DNA of 64,000 nt from Pelagicoccus enzymogenes (lineage in GTDB: Bacteria > Verrucomicrobiota > Verrucomicrobiia > Opitutales > Opitutaceae). The stretch lies in contig NZ_JACYFG010000051.1 of the NCBI RefSeq assembly GCF_014803405.1, forward strand, positions 682,001 to 746,000, given 5' to 3'. This document shows positions 1 through 7,417 of this stretch, piece after piece; within the stretch, counting starts at the first letter, position 1; every line of letters begins with the position of its first letter. Made by a program: the position numbers and the translations under genes. Under the pieces are notes generated by a model. It saw only the letters and a program-made list of their open reading frames with translations. It was not told the DNA's origin and ran no database searches.

Positions 1-283
1 TCAAAGTCGCGTTGGCGATGTAGGTCATGCGGGCGCCCAGGGCCCAGGAGATGAGGTGGACGGAAAGCAGGGCGGCGGGTATCAGGCAGCGGCGAAACAT
101 GCGAAGCTGCACCCTTTCTCGATGGGTGTGCCAGCTTTTCAGGAAAATGGGAAGCAGCAGCAGGGAAGCGAACAGGAGCCGGTAGCTTCCTACCAAGGCA
201 GGCGGAAGGCTGCTGGACCGGATCAGGATGACCGAGGTCGAGCAGAAGAAAACGCCGGAAAGAAGGAGAAGGAAGCGCAGCAT
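1..283 (-). CDS. DMT-superfamily (EamA-type) transporter, N-terminal part
   Basis: An open frame starts at an ATG at 283 and runs off the left edge, giving 94 complete codons. The protein begins MLRFLLLLSGVFFCSTSV and continues with a positively charged loop and two further hydrophobic stretches. A helix ending in a short polar turn, then a PPALVGSYRLLFAS-like segment, is typical of the first EamA repeat of drug/metabolite transporters, which carry small metabolites across the inner membrane. The substrate cannot be told. The start follows a ~140-bp gap beyond the amt terminator, so the gene probably has its own promoter. The family call rests on the first third of the protein only. Confidence 0.7.
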   Translation of the reverse strand, partial: MLRFLLLLSGVFFCSTSVILIRSSSLPPALVGSYRLLFASLLLLPIFLKSWHTHRERVQLRMFRRCLIPAALLSVHLISWALGARMTYIANATL

Positions 284-422
284 GGAGGGCTAGTATCTCC
301 CATGATGCGCGGTTGCTGTCACGAAGAGAATTCGCTAGGTGGGGGTAGACGTTTCGGAGAGCAGGTGCCGGCAATCGCTTTTTGCGTTCGAGAATTCATC
401 GTAATTGCGAAAGAGGCAAAAA

Positions 423-453
423 GAGCCCCGCTCGCAAAAGCGAAGCGGGGCTC
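423..453 (-). terminator. Rho-independent terminator of amt
   Basis: A 10-bp perfect stem (GAGCCCCGCT paired with AGCGGGGCTC) encloses a short loop that can pair further. On the minus strand it is followed by TTTTT. It lies about 40 bp beyond the amt stop codon, which fits an intrinsic terminator for that gene. Confidence 0.85.
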
Positions 454-492
454 CCAAAAGGAGTTTGAGTCGAGGGCTGTCCTTTGGGCAAA

Positions 493-1827
493 CTATTCGC
501 CCTTAGCGAGGCCGTAGCCGTGTTCGCCGTGCAGCGATTGGTCGAGGCCAACAATCTCGCTTTGCTTATCGACCCGGAAGCCGACCGTCTTGGCCACAAG
601 CACGCAAATGATGTAGGTCGCAACTGCGGACAGGCCGATAGTGGCGCCCATACCCAGCATTTGGATACCAAATTGGTCCATTGCCGTCCAAACGCCCGAC
701 TCGGTTCCGGCGGCGGCGTCCGCAAGCCAGCTGGGGCGAAGGAGAAAAGCAAGCAGCACCACGCCGAGTCCGCTCCCCACGCCGTGGATACCGAAGCAGT
801 CGAGGGTGTCGTCGTAGCCGAGTTTATCCTTGGCTTTGAGGGCTAGGAAGCAGACGCAAGAGGAGGCAGCTCCCAGCAGGATTGCCCCCATGGGTTGTAC
901 CACGGCGGCTGCAGGAGTGATGACCACGAGGCCAGAAAGGATGCCGGAAACGAAGCCGAGTGAGGTGACCTTCTTGAATTTGATGGCTTCGATTAGCGTC
1001 CAAGCGAGGGCTCCGGAGGCTCCGGAAATCTGGGTCATGGTGAGGGCTCGAGCCGTGTCGAGGCCGGACTGCACGGTGGAGCCGGCGTTGAACCCGAACC
1101 AGCCTACCCAGAGGAATCCAGCGCCCATCATGGTCATGACAAGGTTGTTGGGATTGATGAGATCGCGCGGGTTTCCCTGTCGCTTACCTAGGAAGAGGGC
1201 GACTACCAAGGCGCTGGTGCCGGCGGAGACGTGAATGACGAGCCCGCCAGCGAGGTCGATAACGCCTGCTGCTCCCACGTTGAGCAGCCAGCCGTCGGCT
1301 GACCAGATCCAGTGGCAAAGCGGGCAGTAGACGAAAAGGAACCAGAGGGCGATGAAGCAAACGTATCCACGAAAGAATACGCGCTCTGCTAGGGCGCCGC
1401 TGATCAGGGCCGGTGTGATAATGGCAAACTTGCCTTGGAACATGGCGACGATGTACTCCGGAATGCCGTCCACGATACTGTTGTCGATACCCTTGAGCAT
1501 GAAGTAGTCGGGATTCCAGCCTATGAAACCGCCGAGCACGCTGTCGCCGAAGGTCAGGGCGTAGCCGCAGACGACCCAGAGCACGCCGATAACTGCCATG
1601 GCCACGAAGCTGTGCATCATGGTGCTGATGACGTTCTTGGTCCGCACCAAGCCGCCGTAAAACATGGCCAGGCCTGGGACCATGAAGAGGACAAGAGCGG
1701 TGGATATGAGCATCCACGCGGTCGTTCCGGTATCTACTGTTCCGTCTGCCGCGGCGTCCTGGCCAAGGCAGATTTGAGGGAGGGACAGTAGAGCGAGTAG
1801 AGGGAGGAGGGTTTTTATTCGCTTCAT
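493..1827 (-). CDS. amt: Ammonium transporter (Amt family)
   Basis: This 444-aa inner-membrane channel conducts ammonium/ammonia. A signal peptide (residues 1 to about 22, MKRIKTLLPLLALLSLPQ) precedes about eleven membrane helices, as in many Amt proteins. The pore twin histidines are visible at H199 (GLVIHVSAG) and H348 (FGIHGVGSG), and the C-terminal tail KQSEIVGLDQSLHGEHGYG matches the cytoplasmic tail that docks with PII proteins. The frame stays open upstream, but the ATG at 1827 is chosen because it gives the signal peptide. No glnK/PII gene is adjacent, unlike the usual amt-glnK pair, so any PII partner must lie elsewhere. The gene is probably monocistronic, ending in the terminator at 423-453. 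Confidence 0.95.
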   Translation of the reverse strand: MKRIKTLLPLLALLSLPQICLGQDAAADGTVDTGTTAWMLISTALVLFMVPGLAMFYGGLVRTKNVISTMMHSFVAMAVIGVLWVVCGYALTFGDSVLGGFIGWNPDYFMLKGIDNSIVDGIPEYIVAMFQGKFAIITPALISGALAERVFFRGYVCFIALWFLFVYCPLCHWIWSADGWLLNVGAAGVIDLAGGLVIHVSAGTSALVVALFLGKRQGNPRDLINPNNLVMTMMGAGFLWVGWFGFNAGSTVQSGLDTARALTMTQISGASGALAWTLIEAIKFKKVTSLGFVSGILSGLVVITPAAAVVQPMGAILLGAASSCVCFLALKAKDKLGYDDTLDCFGIHGVGSGLGVVLLAFLLRPSWLADAAAGTESGVWTAMDQFGIQMLGMGATIGLSAVATYIICVLVAKTVGFRVDKQSEIVGLDQSLHGEHGYGLAKGE

Positions 1828-2298
1828 CTGTGGGGCGGAATCATTCCGCAACGGATGAATGAAGCAAGGGGTTTTTAATGAACAGAATTCATAAGAATGT
1901 CTTCTGTTTCCGATTAGTTGAAGGAGCGCGTTTAGGGATCCCGACTCCCTAAGAATTCCATTGAAGTGAGGGGGCGCTTGACGGGAGCGCCCCGATCGTT
2001 GCACCAGCTAATCGGCAGTCGCTTGGGCGACCTTGATCTGGATGTGAATCCAACTCTTCCTTGCCTGCGCTCGTCCCGCGAGGCTCAACAGGCACAGTAG
2101 CAAAGCCAAGATTCGAAACGTCGGGAACGCGGTTAATGCCATAGCGAGTTAGATACTTGCTGATGGTGCAAAACCAGGTTGCGAGCAATCCGGAAGTTAT
2201 GGTTCCAGCGGTTAAGCCGAGGCGCTTATCCTGTCGAAATGCGGGAGGCCGAGCCGCGTGAGACTTGTAGGAGAGCTGCGGGCTTTCGTAAGAAAGCC
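1828..2298. other. Gap upstream of amt
   Basis: This 471-bp stretch holds the amt leader and promoter (not resolvable by eye) and one possible small secreted-peptide ORF (2008-2142, listed separately). An 8-bp GC-rich inverted repeat lies at 1971-1993 (GGGGCGCT paired with AGCGCCCC). The repeat has no adjoining T-run in either direction, so I do not call it a terminator. I recognise no other gene or RNA here. Confidence 0.5.
2008..2142 (-). CDS. Possible small secreted peptide (44 aa)
   Basis: An ATG at 2142 opens a 44-codon frame with an in-frame stop just upstream. The N-terminus is a plausible signal sequence (MALTAFPTFRILALLLCLL then SLAGRAQA), followed by a short mature part (RKSWIHIQIKVAQATAD). 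No good Shine-Dalgarno is visible and no family is recognised. It could equally be the remnant of a longer secreted protein. I list it because signal sequences of this quality are uncommon in random frames. Confidence 0.3.
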   Translation of the reverse strand: MALTAFPTFRILALLLCLLSLAGRAQARKSWIHIQIKVAQATAD

Positions 2299-2299
2299 C
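2280..2299. terminator. Hairpin at the end of the secreted-propeller operon
   Basis: GGGCTTTC and GAAAGCCC form a perfect 8-bp stem around a 4-nt loop, directly abutting the stop codon of the 2299-3783 gene. There is no T-run on the minus-strand side, but there is one (TATTTTTTC) on the plus side. It may act as a 3'-end stabiliser or weak terminator for the minus-strand operon. Confidence 0.4.
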
Positions 2300-3783
2300 T
2301 ATTTTTTCAGCTTGCGGATCGTGTAGCAAATCTGCCCTTGGCCCAGTGGGGTGCCGTCGGTGGCGGCGAGGGCGCTTGGCAGGTTGATTTCTGCGATGCG
2401 GTCCGCTTGCAGGTTCGGGATCTGCATGAACAGCGTCTTCCCGTCTACCTCGACTTTGGAAACGCCCAGTTCCTGCAAATCCATTTGCGGGCTGCCGTAG
2501 GCGTGGTGGGATTTGTACCAATAGCTCTTTACGTTGTAGTTACTTAACTTATACGCCTTTTTCGAGTCGATAGGCTTGGTAAACGTCAGACGGAAACCGT
2601 CCTTCTCGAGCTCGATGTTCTGGACTTCGAAGGGGAGCTCGTCGGTGTAGGTGACGCGTTTGAGGCCCTCGGCGAGGTTGCCCCAGCCGCGGTAGGTTTG
2701 GCCGACATAGAGGGTTTTGCCGTCGGGACTGAAAACGAGACGATTGGTGCCGCCGCCTATGCCGCCGTCGATGAACTTGACCACCGCTCCCTGCAGAACA
2801 CCGTCCACTTCCTCGATCATGCAGCGGAGGATGCGGTCGCCGGCGATGTCGCCCACAAAGGCTTGTCCGGTGAAGGGGCCGAAGGCGCCGTCGGTGGTAT
2901 CGAAGAGGGGCTCGCTGGGAGAATTGCACATGAAGCCTTGGGGGAACTCGATGACGGCTCGAGTGCGGTCCTTTTGATACTGCTCGAAGTCGTCGATGTA
3001 GTATTGTAGTGGGTCTTGTGATACGTTTTTGGTGAATTCCTTGTCCCAGACGAGGCTAGAGGGATGCCCGTAGAAATTGCCTTTTTCGATATGGTAGAGC
3101 GGGGAGGTGCCTCGCCAGTCGCCTTGGTTGTCTGTGGCGAGAAGGTGTCCTTGGGGATCGATGACAATGCCGTTTGGGGCGCGAAAACCGCCGGCGACGG
3201 GAGTGGAGTTTCCTGTGGAATCGACGTGCAAGATCCAACCTTTCCAGGGCACGGCCGCGTAGTTGCGTCCGGTGCGACCGTTCGGAGCGAAGGTTCCGCG
3301 GGTATGGGTGAATGTCGGGCCGTTGTGTGATGCGGTGCCGACTGCGACATACCATCCGCCTTGGCCGTCGGGGACAAGGGCGTTGGTTTCGTGGTAGTTG
3401 CCGCTCACGCCCCACGGGGAGGCTATGTTTTCGTAGTTGTCGGCAATGCCGTCGCCGTCGGTATCGGTGATGCGGGTGAGCTCCGGCATCTGGGAAACGA
3501 TGACTTCGCTTTTTGAGATGACTTGAATCCCGCAAGGGTTGTGCAGGCTGTCGGTAGAGAAGGATCTCCACGGAAAGGCGGTCGGGTCAGCGGATGGTTG
3601 GGCCATCAGGATGCCATGGCGCCGCAGGGCGACGACGAGTTCGCCGTCCGGCGTGAAGCCGAGGCCGCCGACTTCGGGCATGACGTAGTGCGGAACTTCG
3701 ATGGCTTCGATCTGGTAGCTACCGGCGAACAGCGGTGACGCCGTGATCGCGAACAGGCTTAGGGCGATAGTAAAGGGCTTCAT
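2299..3783 (-). CDS. Secreted beta-propeller protein, sugar-dehydrogenase-like
   Basis: This 494-aa protein has a clear signal peptide (MKPFTIALSLFAITASPLFA). The mature part shows propeller-type repeats seen in PQQ-type or L-sorbosone/glucose dehydrogenase-like proteins and verrucomicrobial membrane-bound dehydrogenases: GGLGFTPDGELVVALR, an Asp-rich DTDGDGIAD loop that looks calcium-binding, FRAPNGIVIDPQGHLLATDN, and FVGDIAGDRILR followed by LVFSPDGKTLYVGQ. The last ~100 residues resemble an Ig-like or C-terminal extension. It is the last gene of a three-gene operon, and its ATG overlaps the upstream cytochrome gene stop by 4 bp (ATGA). A periplasmic oxidoreductase passing electrons to that cytochrome is inferred. 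The substrate is unknown. Confidence 0.75.
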   Translation of the reverse strand: MKPFTIALSLFAITASPLFAGSYQIEAIEVPHYVMPEVGGLGFTPDGELVVALRRHGILMAQPSADPTAFPWRSFSTDSLHNPCGIQVISKSEVIVSQMPELTRITDTDGDGIADNYENIASPWGVSGNYHETNALVPDGQGGWYVAVGTASHNGPTFTHTRGTFAPNGRTGRNYAAVPWKGWILHVDSTGNSTPVAGGFRAPNGIVIDPQGHLLATDNQGDWRGTSPLYHIEKGNFYGHPSSLVWDKEFTKNVSQDPLQYYIDDFEQYQKDRTRAVIEFPQGFMCNSPSEPLFDTTDGAFGPFTGQAFVGDIAGDRILRCMIEEVDGVLQGAVVKFIDGGIGGGTNRLVFSPDGKTLYVGQTYRGWGNLAEGLKRVTYTDELPFEVQNIELEKDGFRLTFTKPIDSKKAYKLSNYNVKSYWYKSHHAYGSPQMDLQELGVSKVEVDGKTLFMQIPNLQADRIAEINLPSALAATDGTPLGQGQICYTIRKLKK

Positions 3784-4799
3784 CGGTTGTCGGAGCTTGG
3801 AGTGATGGTCAAGGTGAAGGCTTTCGCTTGGTCAGCGTCTAGATGGAGCGAGCCCTTGCTGGTTTTGCCGAGGTTGCTGCTGATCGTGAAATCCGATCCT
3901 GTAGGCAGCGGAACGGTTAGCGCTCCTTTGGCGTTTGTCCGGTAGGTGCATTTCGCTTCGCCGGCGGTGGCTCCCGGTTCGATGATCAAGGAAACCTTCA
4001 GCTCTCCGACGCTGTATTCAAATTGTGGTACGCCGTAAACTTTCTGGTAGCCATGGAATCGAGGCTTTCCCTCGAATGGTGCGGGACCGTTGGCGGCGAA
4101 GGCCAGGGTGCCGATGACCTCCGCTTGGTAGGCGAAGCGTTTGCGGCGTCCGCCTTCTCCCGCTCCCCAATAGTTGGTCATATCGAGGAAGGGACCGCTC
4201 CAGGTGTAAAGCAAGCGGCACTCGGTCGAATCGAAGCAGTAGGAAAGGGAGTCGCCGAAACTTACGGCGATGGCTCCGGGAATGCCCGGCACGGCAGGGT
4301 CGGTTTCTACCGGGTCAAAAGTGCCATCCCTAGGACTGTATTTGGGCGTCGCTTCTCCTTGGTCGTGGTTCGGAAAGATGTCGTCCGCCAAGGAAAGGGT
4401 GGGCATGAAGGTGCGCAGCAAAATGGGTTGGCCAAGCGATCCTTGGGGAAAGGGGGTGACGGTGGACTTACCTTCCTGGTTGGGACCGATCAGGTTTCTG
4501 CCCATGAGGGATTGCACGTGTTGGGCGACTGCTTGGATATCTTCTGGAGAGAGGATGCCCGACCACGCAGGCATGGCTTTGCTGGGAACTCCGTTTTCGA
4601 TAACGGCTTTGATTTCCGGCAAGGTACTGCCGTGAAGAATTTCCGCATCTGTCAAGTTAGGGCCGAGCAGGCCGGCTCCCTCGGCTCCGTGGCAGGAGGC
4701 GCAGTAGGTGGCGTAGACTTTGTCTCCATTTGCTGGAGACAAGGCGGTTATGCTGAGGCAGGCGCAGGTTAAGAGGAATTTGCTTAAGCTTCTATCCAT
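3780..4799 (-). CDS. Secreted monohaem cytochrome c with extra C-terminal domain
   Basis: This 339-aa protein starts at ATG 4799 (MDRSLSKFLLTCACLSITAL, a signal peptide). A class I cytochrome c domain follows at residues ~25-115, with the haem motif CASCH and a likely axial Met in SKAMPAWSG. The remaining ~200 residues form a separate domain containing CFDSTECRLLYTWSG and FLDMTNYWGAGEGG. I have seen that pattern in large planctomycete/verrucomicrobial cytochrome and glucose-dehydrogenase-like proteins, but I cannot assign its role. The gene overlaps both neighbours (16 bp with the TIM-barrel gene upstream, 4 bp with the propeller gene downstream), so the three are surely co-translated. An electron acceptor for periplasmic sugar oxidation is the likely job. 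Confidence 0.8.
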   Translation of the reverse strand: MDRSLSKFLLTCACLSITALSPANGDKVYATYCASCHGAEGAGLLGPNLTDAEILHGSTLPEIKAVIENGVPSKAMPAWSGILSPEDIQAVAQHVQSLMGRNLIGPNQEGKSTVTPFPQGSLGQPILLRTFMPTLSLADDIFPNHDQGEATPKYSPRDGTFDPVETDPAVPGIPGAIAVSFGDSLSYCFDSTECRLLYTWSGPFLDMTNYWGAGEGGRRKRFAYQAEVIGTLAFAANGPAPFEGKPRFHGYQKVYGVPQFEYSVGELKVSLIIEPGATAGEAKCTYRTNAKGALTVPLPTGSDFTISSNLGKTSKGSLHLDADQAKAFTLTITPSSDNR

Positions 4800-5659
4800 T
4801 GTTTTTTGATCTCTGCGAACGCTGCTTCGATTTCGGAAATTTCCCAGCGGCCTTCGATGCCGATGGCGCCCCGGTAATCGGCTTTTTTCAAAACGCCTAG
4901 GAAGGGGCGGAAGTCTTGTCCGCTGGTGCCGGGAACGCGGCGGCCTTCTAGTTCTGCGATTTCCACGTGATGGATGATGTCGGCGGCGGAAGCCAGTTGC
5001 TCCGGGGTGTCGCCTTCGGCGGCCATGTGGTAGAAGTCGGCTACGCCCCGAATGTTGGGATGGTTGGCTGCCCGGACGACTCTTTCGACTTCGGAGATGC
5101 GGTTGATGAAGTTGCACTCGCGAGACTGTAGTTGCTCTACGCTTACAGTGACGCCGCGAGCGGCGGCGAGGGGGCCGAGTCGTTTGAGGAGGGATACGAA
5201 TTGTTCGATGGCGGTGTCGTAGTCGAATCCTTCGGGGATGTTGCGCGAGCCGGAGCTGCCGAAAGTAATGTTGGACACCTTCGCCCGTTTCGCTCGGTCG
5301 AAGGCAATTTCGCAGTAGGCGACCACTTCGTCATGGTTGGCTTCGGGGCCGGTGCAGTGCAGGTGCTTCGCCCGGATGAAGCTGTTGCAGGTGTAGATCG
5401 GGATTGGGGATTTTGCGGCCTCGTCCAATTTTGCGGCGAACTCGGCTTCCGGGCCGAAGGGGTCGAGGAACCCGGCGACGCTGAGGCCCACGAACTGGCC
5501 GCCGGCAGCATGGATCTGCGGGGCGTTGCTCAGCGATGACTGGATACCGATGCGAGGGATTCGCAGCTCTCGTCCCGCGAGCTTTGAGGAAAGGGCAAAG
5601 GATCCTCCGATGAGGAGCATCGCCCGGTTAAAAGAACGGCGACTCAATGGTTTTGGCAT
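4784..5659 (-). CDS. Tat-exported sugar phosphate isomerase/epimerase-like TIM-barrel protein
   Basis: This 291-aa protein has a twin-arginine leader (SRRSFNRAMLLIGGSFALS, with RR near residue 7). The rest is a xylose-isomerase-like/AP-endonuclease-2 TIM barrel, with metal-ligand type residues in TVSVEQLQ, GVADFYHMAAEGD, IIHHVEIAE and GAIGIEGRW. Members of this superfamily are isomerases, epimerases or keto-sugar-processing lyases. Secreted copies are abundant in Verrucomicrobiota and often sit with Gfo/Idh/MocA enzymes or cytochromes. It leads the operon with cytochrome c and the propeller protein, so it may process an oxidised (keto) sugar in the periplasm. The exact substrate cannot be read from sequence. 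Confidence 0.75.
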   Translation of the reverse strand: MPKPLSRRSFNRAMLLIGGSFALSSKLAGRELRIPRIGIQSSLSNAPQIHAAGGQFVGLSVAGFLDPFGPEAEFAAKLDEAAKSPIPIYTCNSFIRAKHLHCTGPEANHDEVVAYCEIAFDRAKRAKVSNITFGSSGSRNIPEGFDYDTAIEQFVSLLKRLGPLAAARGVTVSVEQLQSRECNFINRISEVERVVRAANHPNIRGVADFYHMAAEGDTPEQLASAADIIHHVEIAELEGRRVPGTSGQDFRPFLGVLKKADYRGAIGIEGRWEISEIEAAFAEIKKQWIEA

Positions 5660-5923
5660 AAGGAAACGGGGTTGGTGTGGGGTGAGTGGGCCTGTTTGAC
5701 GATCTCTGTCTGGAGACTTCCAAGGCGATGCCGGGAAGGCTAATCCAGTTTCAATCGTTTAACCGTTGTCGGACCTCTGGGGGAGTGTGAGCGGGGTTGG
5801 CAGGCACCTTTTCTAGGGGTAAAGACTAGGTGGTTTTTAAAATCTTGGTCAATTACGCCGAGTTCGGAACGTAAGACAACCACTTATGTCTCTCGTTCGT
5901 AATACTTTTTATAAGGAGGGAAA

Positions 5924-6130
5924 ATGGATACGAACCGTAACTACGATAGACATCGTTGCGACGAACCCGTTCGGCTCCGGTACCCGCTCGAAGATTGGAT
6001 TGAGCAACTGCTTCACAAATACCCAGATGAGCTAGCTCCGATTCGTCCCGAACGGGCCCGGAAACGCTCCGAGCGGCTGCACAAAATGCAGCAGGGACTC
6101 AGGGAGCGAGCCAAGCGAAAGCTATTCTAG
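5924..6130 (+). CDS. Small basic hypothetical protein (68 aa)
   Basis: This small frame is preceded by one of the best ribosome-binding sites in the window (AAGGAGGG, 5 nt before the ATG). The product is rich in Arg/Lys and Glu, with ERARKRSERLHKMQQGLRER suggesting one amphipathic, possibly coiled helix, and it has no signal or membrane segment. I do not recognise a family. The strong RBS, the terminator-like hairpin immediately after the stop and the isolated position indicate a real monocistronic gene. It could bind nucleic acid or the ribosome, judging only from its charge. Confidence 0.65.
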   Translation: MDTNRNYDRHRCDEPVRLRYPLEDWIEQLLHKYPDELAPIRPERARKRSERLHKMQQGLRERAKRKLF

Positions 6131-6214
6131 CGGCCGCTGCACGACAAGGGGATGCATACAACGATTCGCGGCTTCTGCTGTTTTGATTGAAACGGCGGCG
6201 GCCGCTTTTTTTTT
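6129..6214 (+). terminator. Terminator-like inverted repeat after the 68-aa gene
   Basis: AGCGGCCGC at 6129-6137 pairs with GCGGCCGCT at 6198-6206, and the run ends in nine Ts (6206-6214). The ~60-nt loop is long, so the structure is less certain than a classical terminator, but stem plus T-run is in the right place. Confidence 0.5.
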
Positions 6215-6301
6215 ACGGTCGGAGCGGTGGAATCGAATTTCGTAAGATGGATATTGGCTCCTGCAGCGCGGACCGGGTGGAACCGGTCCCTCCATGGGAT
6301 T

Positions 6302-7192
6302 TTATCTGTCAGGCACAAGTTCCGAGAGCTTCACTTCGAACAGGTCCCTTTGTTCGTTGGTGATGATGAGGGTTTCTGCGTCGTCCCAACAAACCGCTTC
6401 GCATTGTTTGGCGAAGAAGGTTTTGTAGGAGGCTTTACCGGAGAAATAGTCGTCGCTCTCGGTGGGCTTCTCGAAAACCCAAAGGCTGGTATATGTAAGC
6501 ACCGCCAGCTTCGTGCCGTCGGGAGAAGCGTCGGCAGCAGTGGCTTGTCCGCGTAGGTTGAACGAGCTGACGAGGGTGAGGGGATTGCTCTTGAAGGGAG
6601 CTCGAGAGTCGAGGCGATAGAGTTTCGTTTCCGGCGTGCTCCGATTTTTGGATACGAGATAGTGCGTTCCGTTGGCGGAGAAGAGTGACTCGCAATCGAA
6701 GTCTCGTCGGTCGGGATGAGGGAACTCTTTTTGATCGGGGTAGTGGAAGTCGATGCGTTGGCGGGTGCGGGTTTTCCAAGCCGTGCGCGGATCCGGCTCC
6801 GGCACAATGTAAAGGGCGAGGTCTCGGCGGCCGTTGTCGTTGTTTCCGCAGGCGGCGATGATGAGGTTTCCGTGGCTATCGGTGGAGATGTCCTCCCAGT
6901 CGATATTGACGGCATCGGCGATGGGGATGCCTTCGTAGGGCTGGCTGTTTTGCTTGGCCCATTCAGTCTGGATCGGCTTTCCGTCCCGAGTGATGGCGAA
7001 GATGCGGGCGGAGTCGCCCGAGTCGTTGTGGGTCCAGTATACGTTTTCGAACTGGCGGCTCTTGACGAGTCCTGAGGATTCGTTGATGGCGGGCGGCTCT
7101 ATTTTGGCGTAGGGTTGGAGCGCGAGCTGGGCGTGGAGGGTGGTGCCTGTCAAAACGAGGAGTGCGAGGGCTCCATTTCTGAGCGGGATCAT
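6302..7192 (-). CDS. Secreted beta-propeller protein of unknown function
   Basis: This 296-aa protein starts at ATG 7192, giving the signal peptide MIPLRNGALALLVLTGTTLHA. The mature part has propeller-like features: NESSGLVKSRQFENVYWTHND, NIDWEDISTDSHGNLIIAACG, RRDFDCESLF and PDGTKLAVLTYTSLWVFE. It resembles esterase-like phytase or SdiA-regulated-type propellers of about this size, but I see no diagnostic catalytic residue. An in-frame upstream extension lacks a leader and is rejected as the start. Function is unknown; an extracytoplasmic location is likely. Confidence 0.65.
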   Translation of the reverse strand: MIPLRNGALALLVLTGTTLHAQLALQPYAKIEPPAINESSGLVKSRQFENVYWTHNDSGDSARIFAITRDGKPIQTEWAKQNSQPYEGIPIADAVNIDWEDISTDSHGNLIIAACGNNDNGRRDLALYIVPEPDPRTAWKTRTRQRIDFHYPDQKEFPHPDRRDFDCESLFSANGTHYLVSKNRSTPETKLYRLDSRAPFKSNPLTLVSSFNLRGQATAADASPDGTKLAVLTYTSLWVFEKPTESDDYFSGKASYKTFFAKQCEAVCWDDAETLIITNEQRDLFEVKLSELVPDR

Positions 7193-7323
7193 ATGTTGCG
7201 CAGAATGTTCTGGAGCACTTCTCCGATCAACCTTGTAAACTCGAGAGCGTGCCACTTTTTACGGTCTACAGACCATTTGAGCAGGAGTTGCTGTGCTCGT
7301 TCTCTCTGCGAGCGATTGGGGTA

Positions 7324-7383
7324 GGTAGGCCTGCCGCTCTGCGGGAGGCATGGTTTCAAAGCCCGCGGAGGGGCTGTTCCACC
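7324..7383. repeat. Paired palindromic repeat, GC-rich family B
   Basis: A ~60-bp element: GGTAGG, then CCGCTCTGCGGG, a ~14-nt spacer, and the inverted half GCCCGCGGAGGGGC ending in CCACC. It has the same layout and nearly the same half-sites as the element at 18621-18681, and a half-copy lies at 23133-23155. It sits between two minus-strand genes and can form a cruciform or hairpin in RNA. Confidence 0.6.
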
Positions 7384-7391
7384 TGTTTTTA

Positions 7392-7413
7392 TCGCGACCA
7401 AGGTCGCTGCTAC
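7392..7413 (-). repeat. REP-like palindrome, family A (variant)
   Basis: Its core on the minus strand, GCGACCTTGGTCGC, is an imperfect palindrome preceded by GTAGCA (the other copies have GTAGGA). It starts 4 nt after the stop codon of the ABC exporter (TAA at 7418-7420). Other copies are at 9272, 9987, 11110, 12069, 46489 and 46525. Confidence 0.75.
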
Positions 7414-7417
7414 ACTT

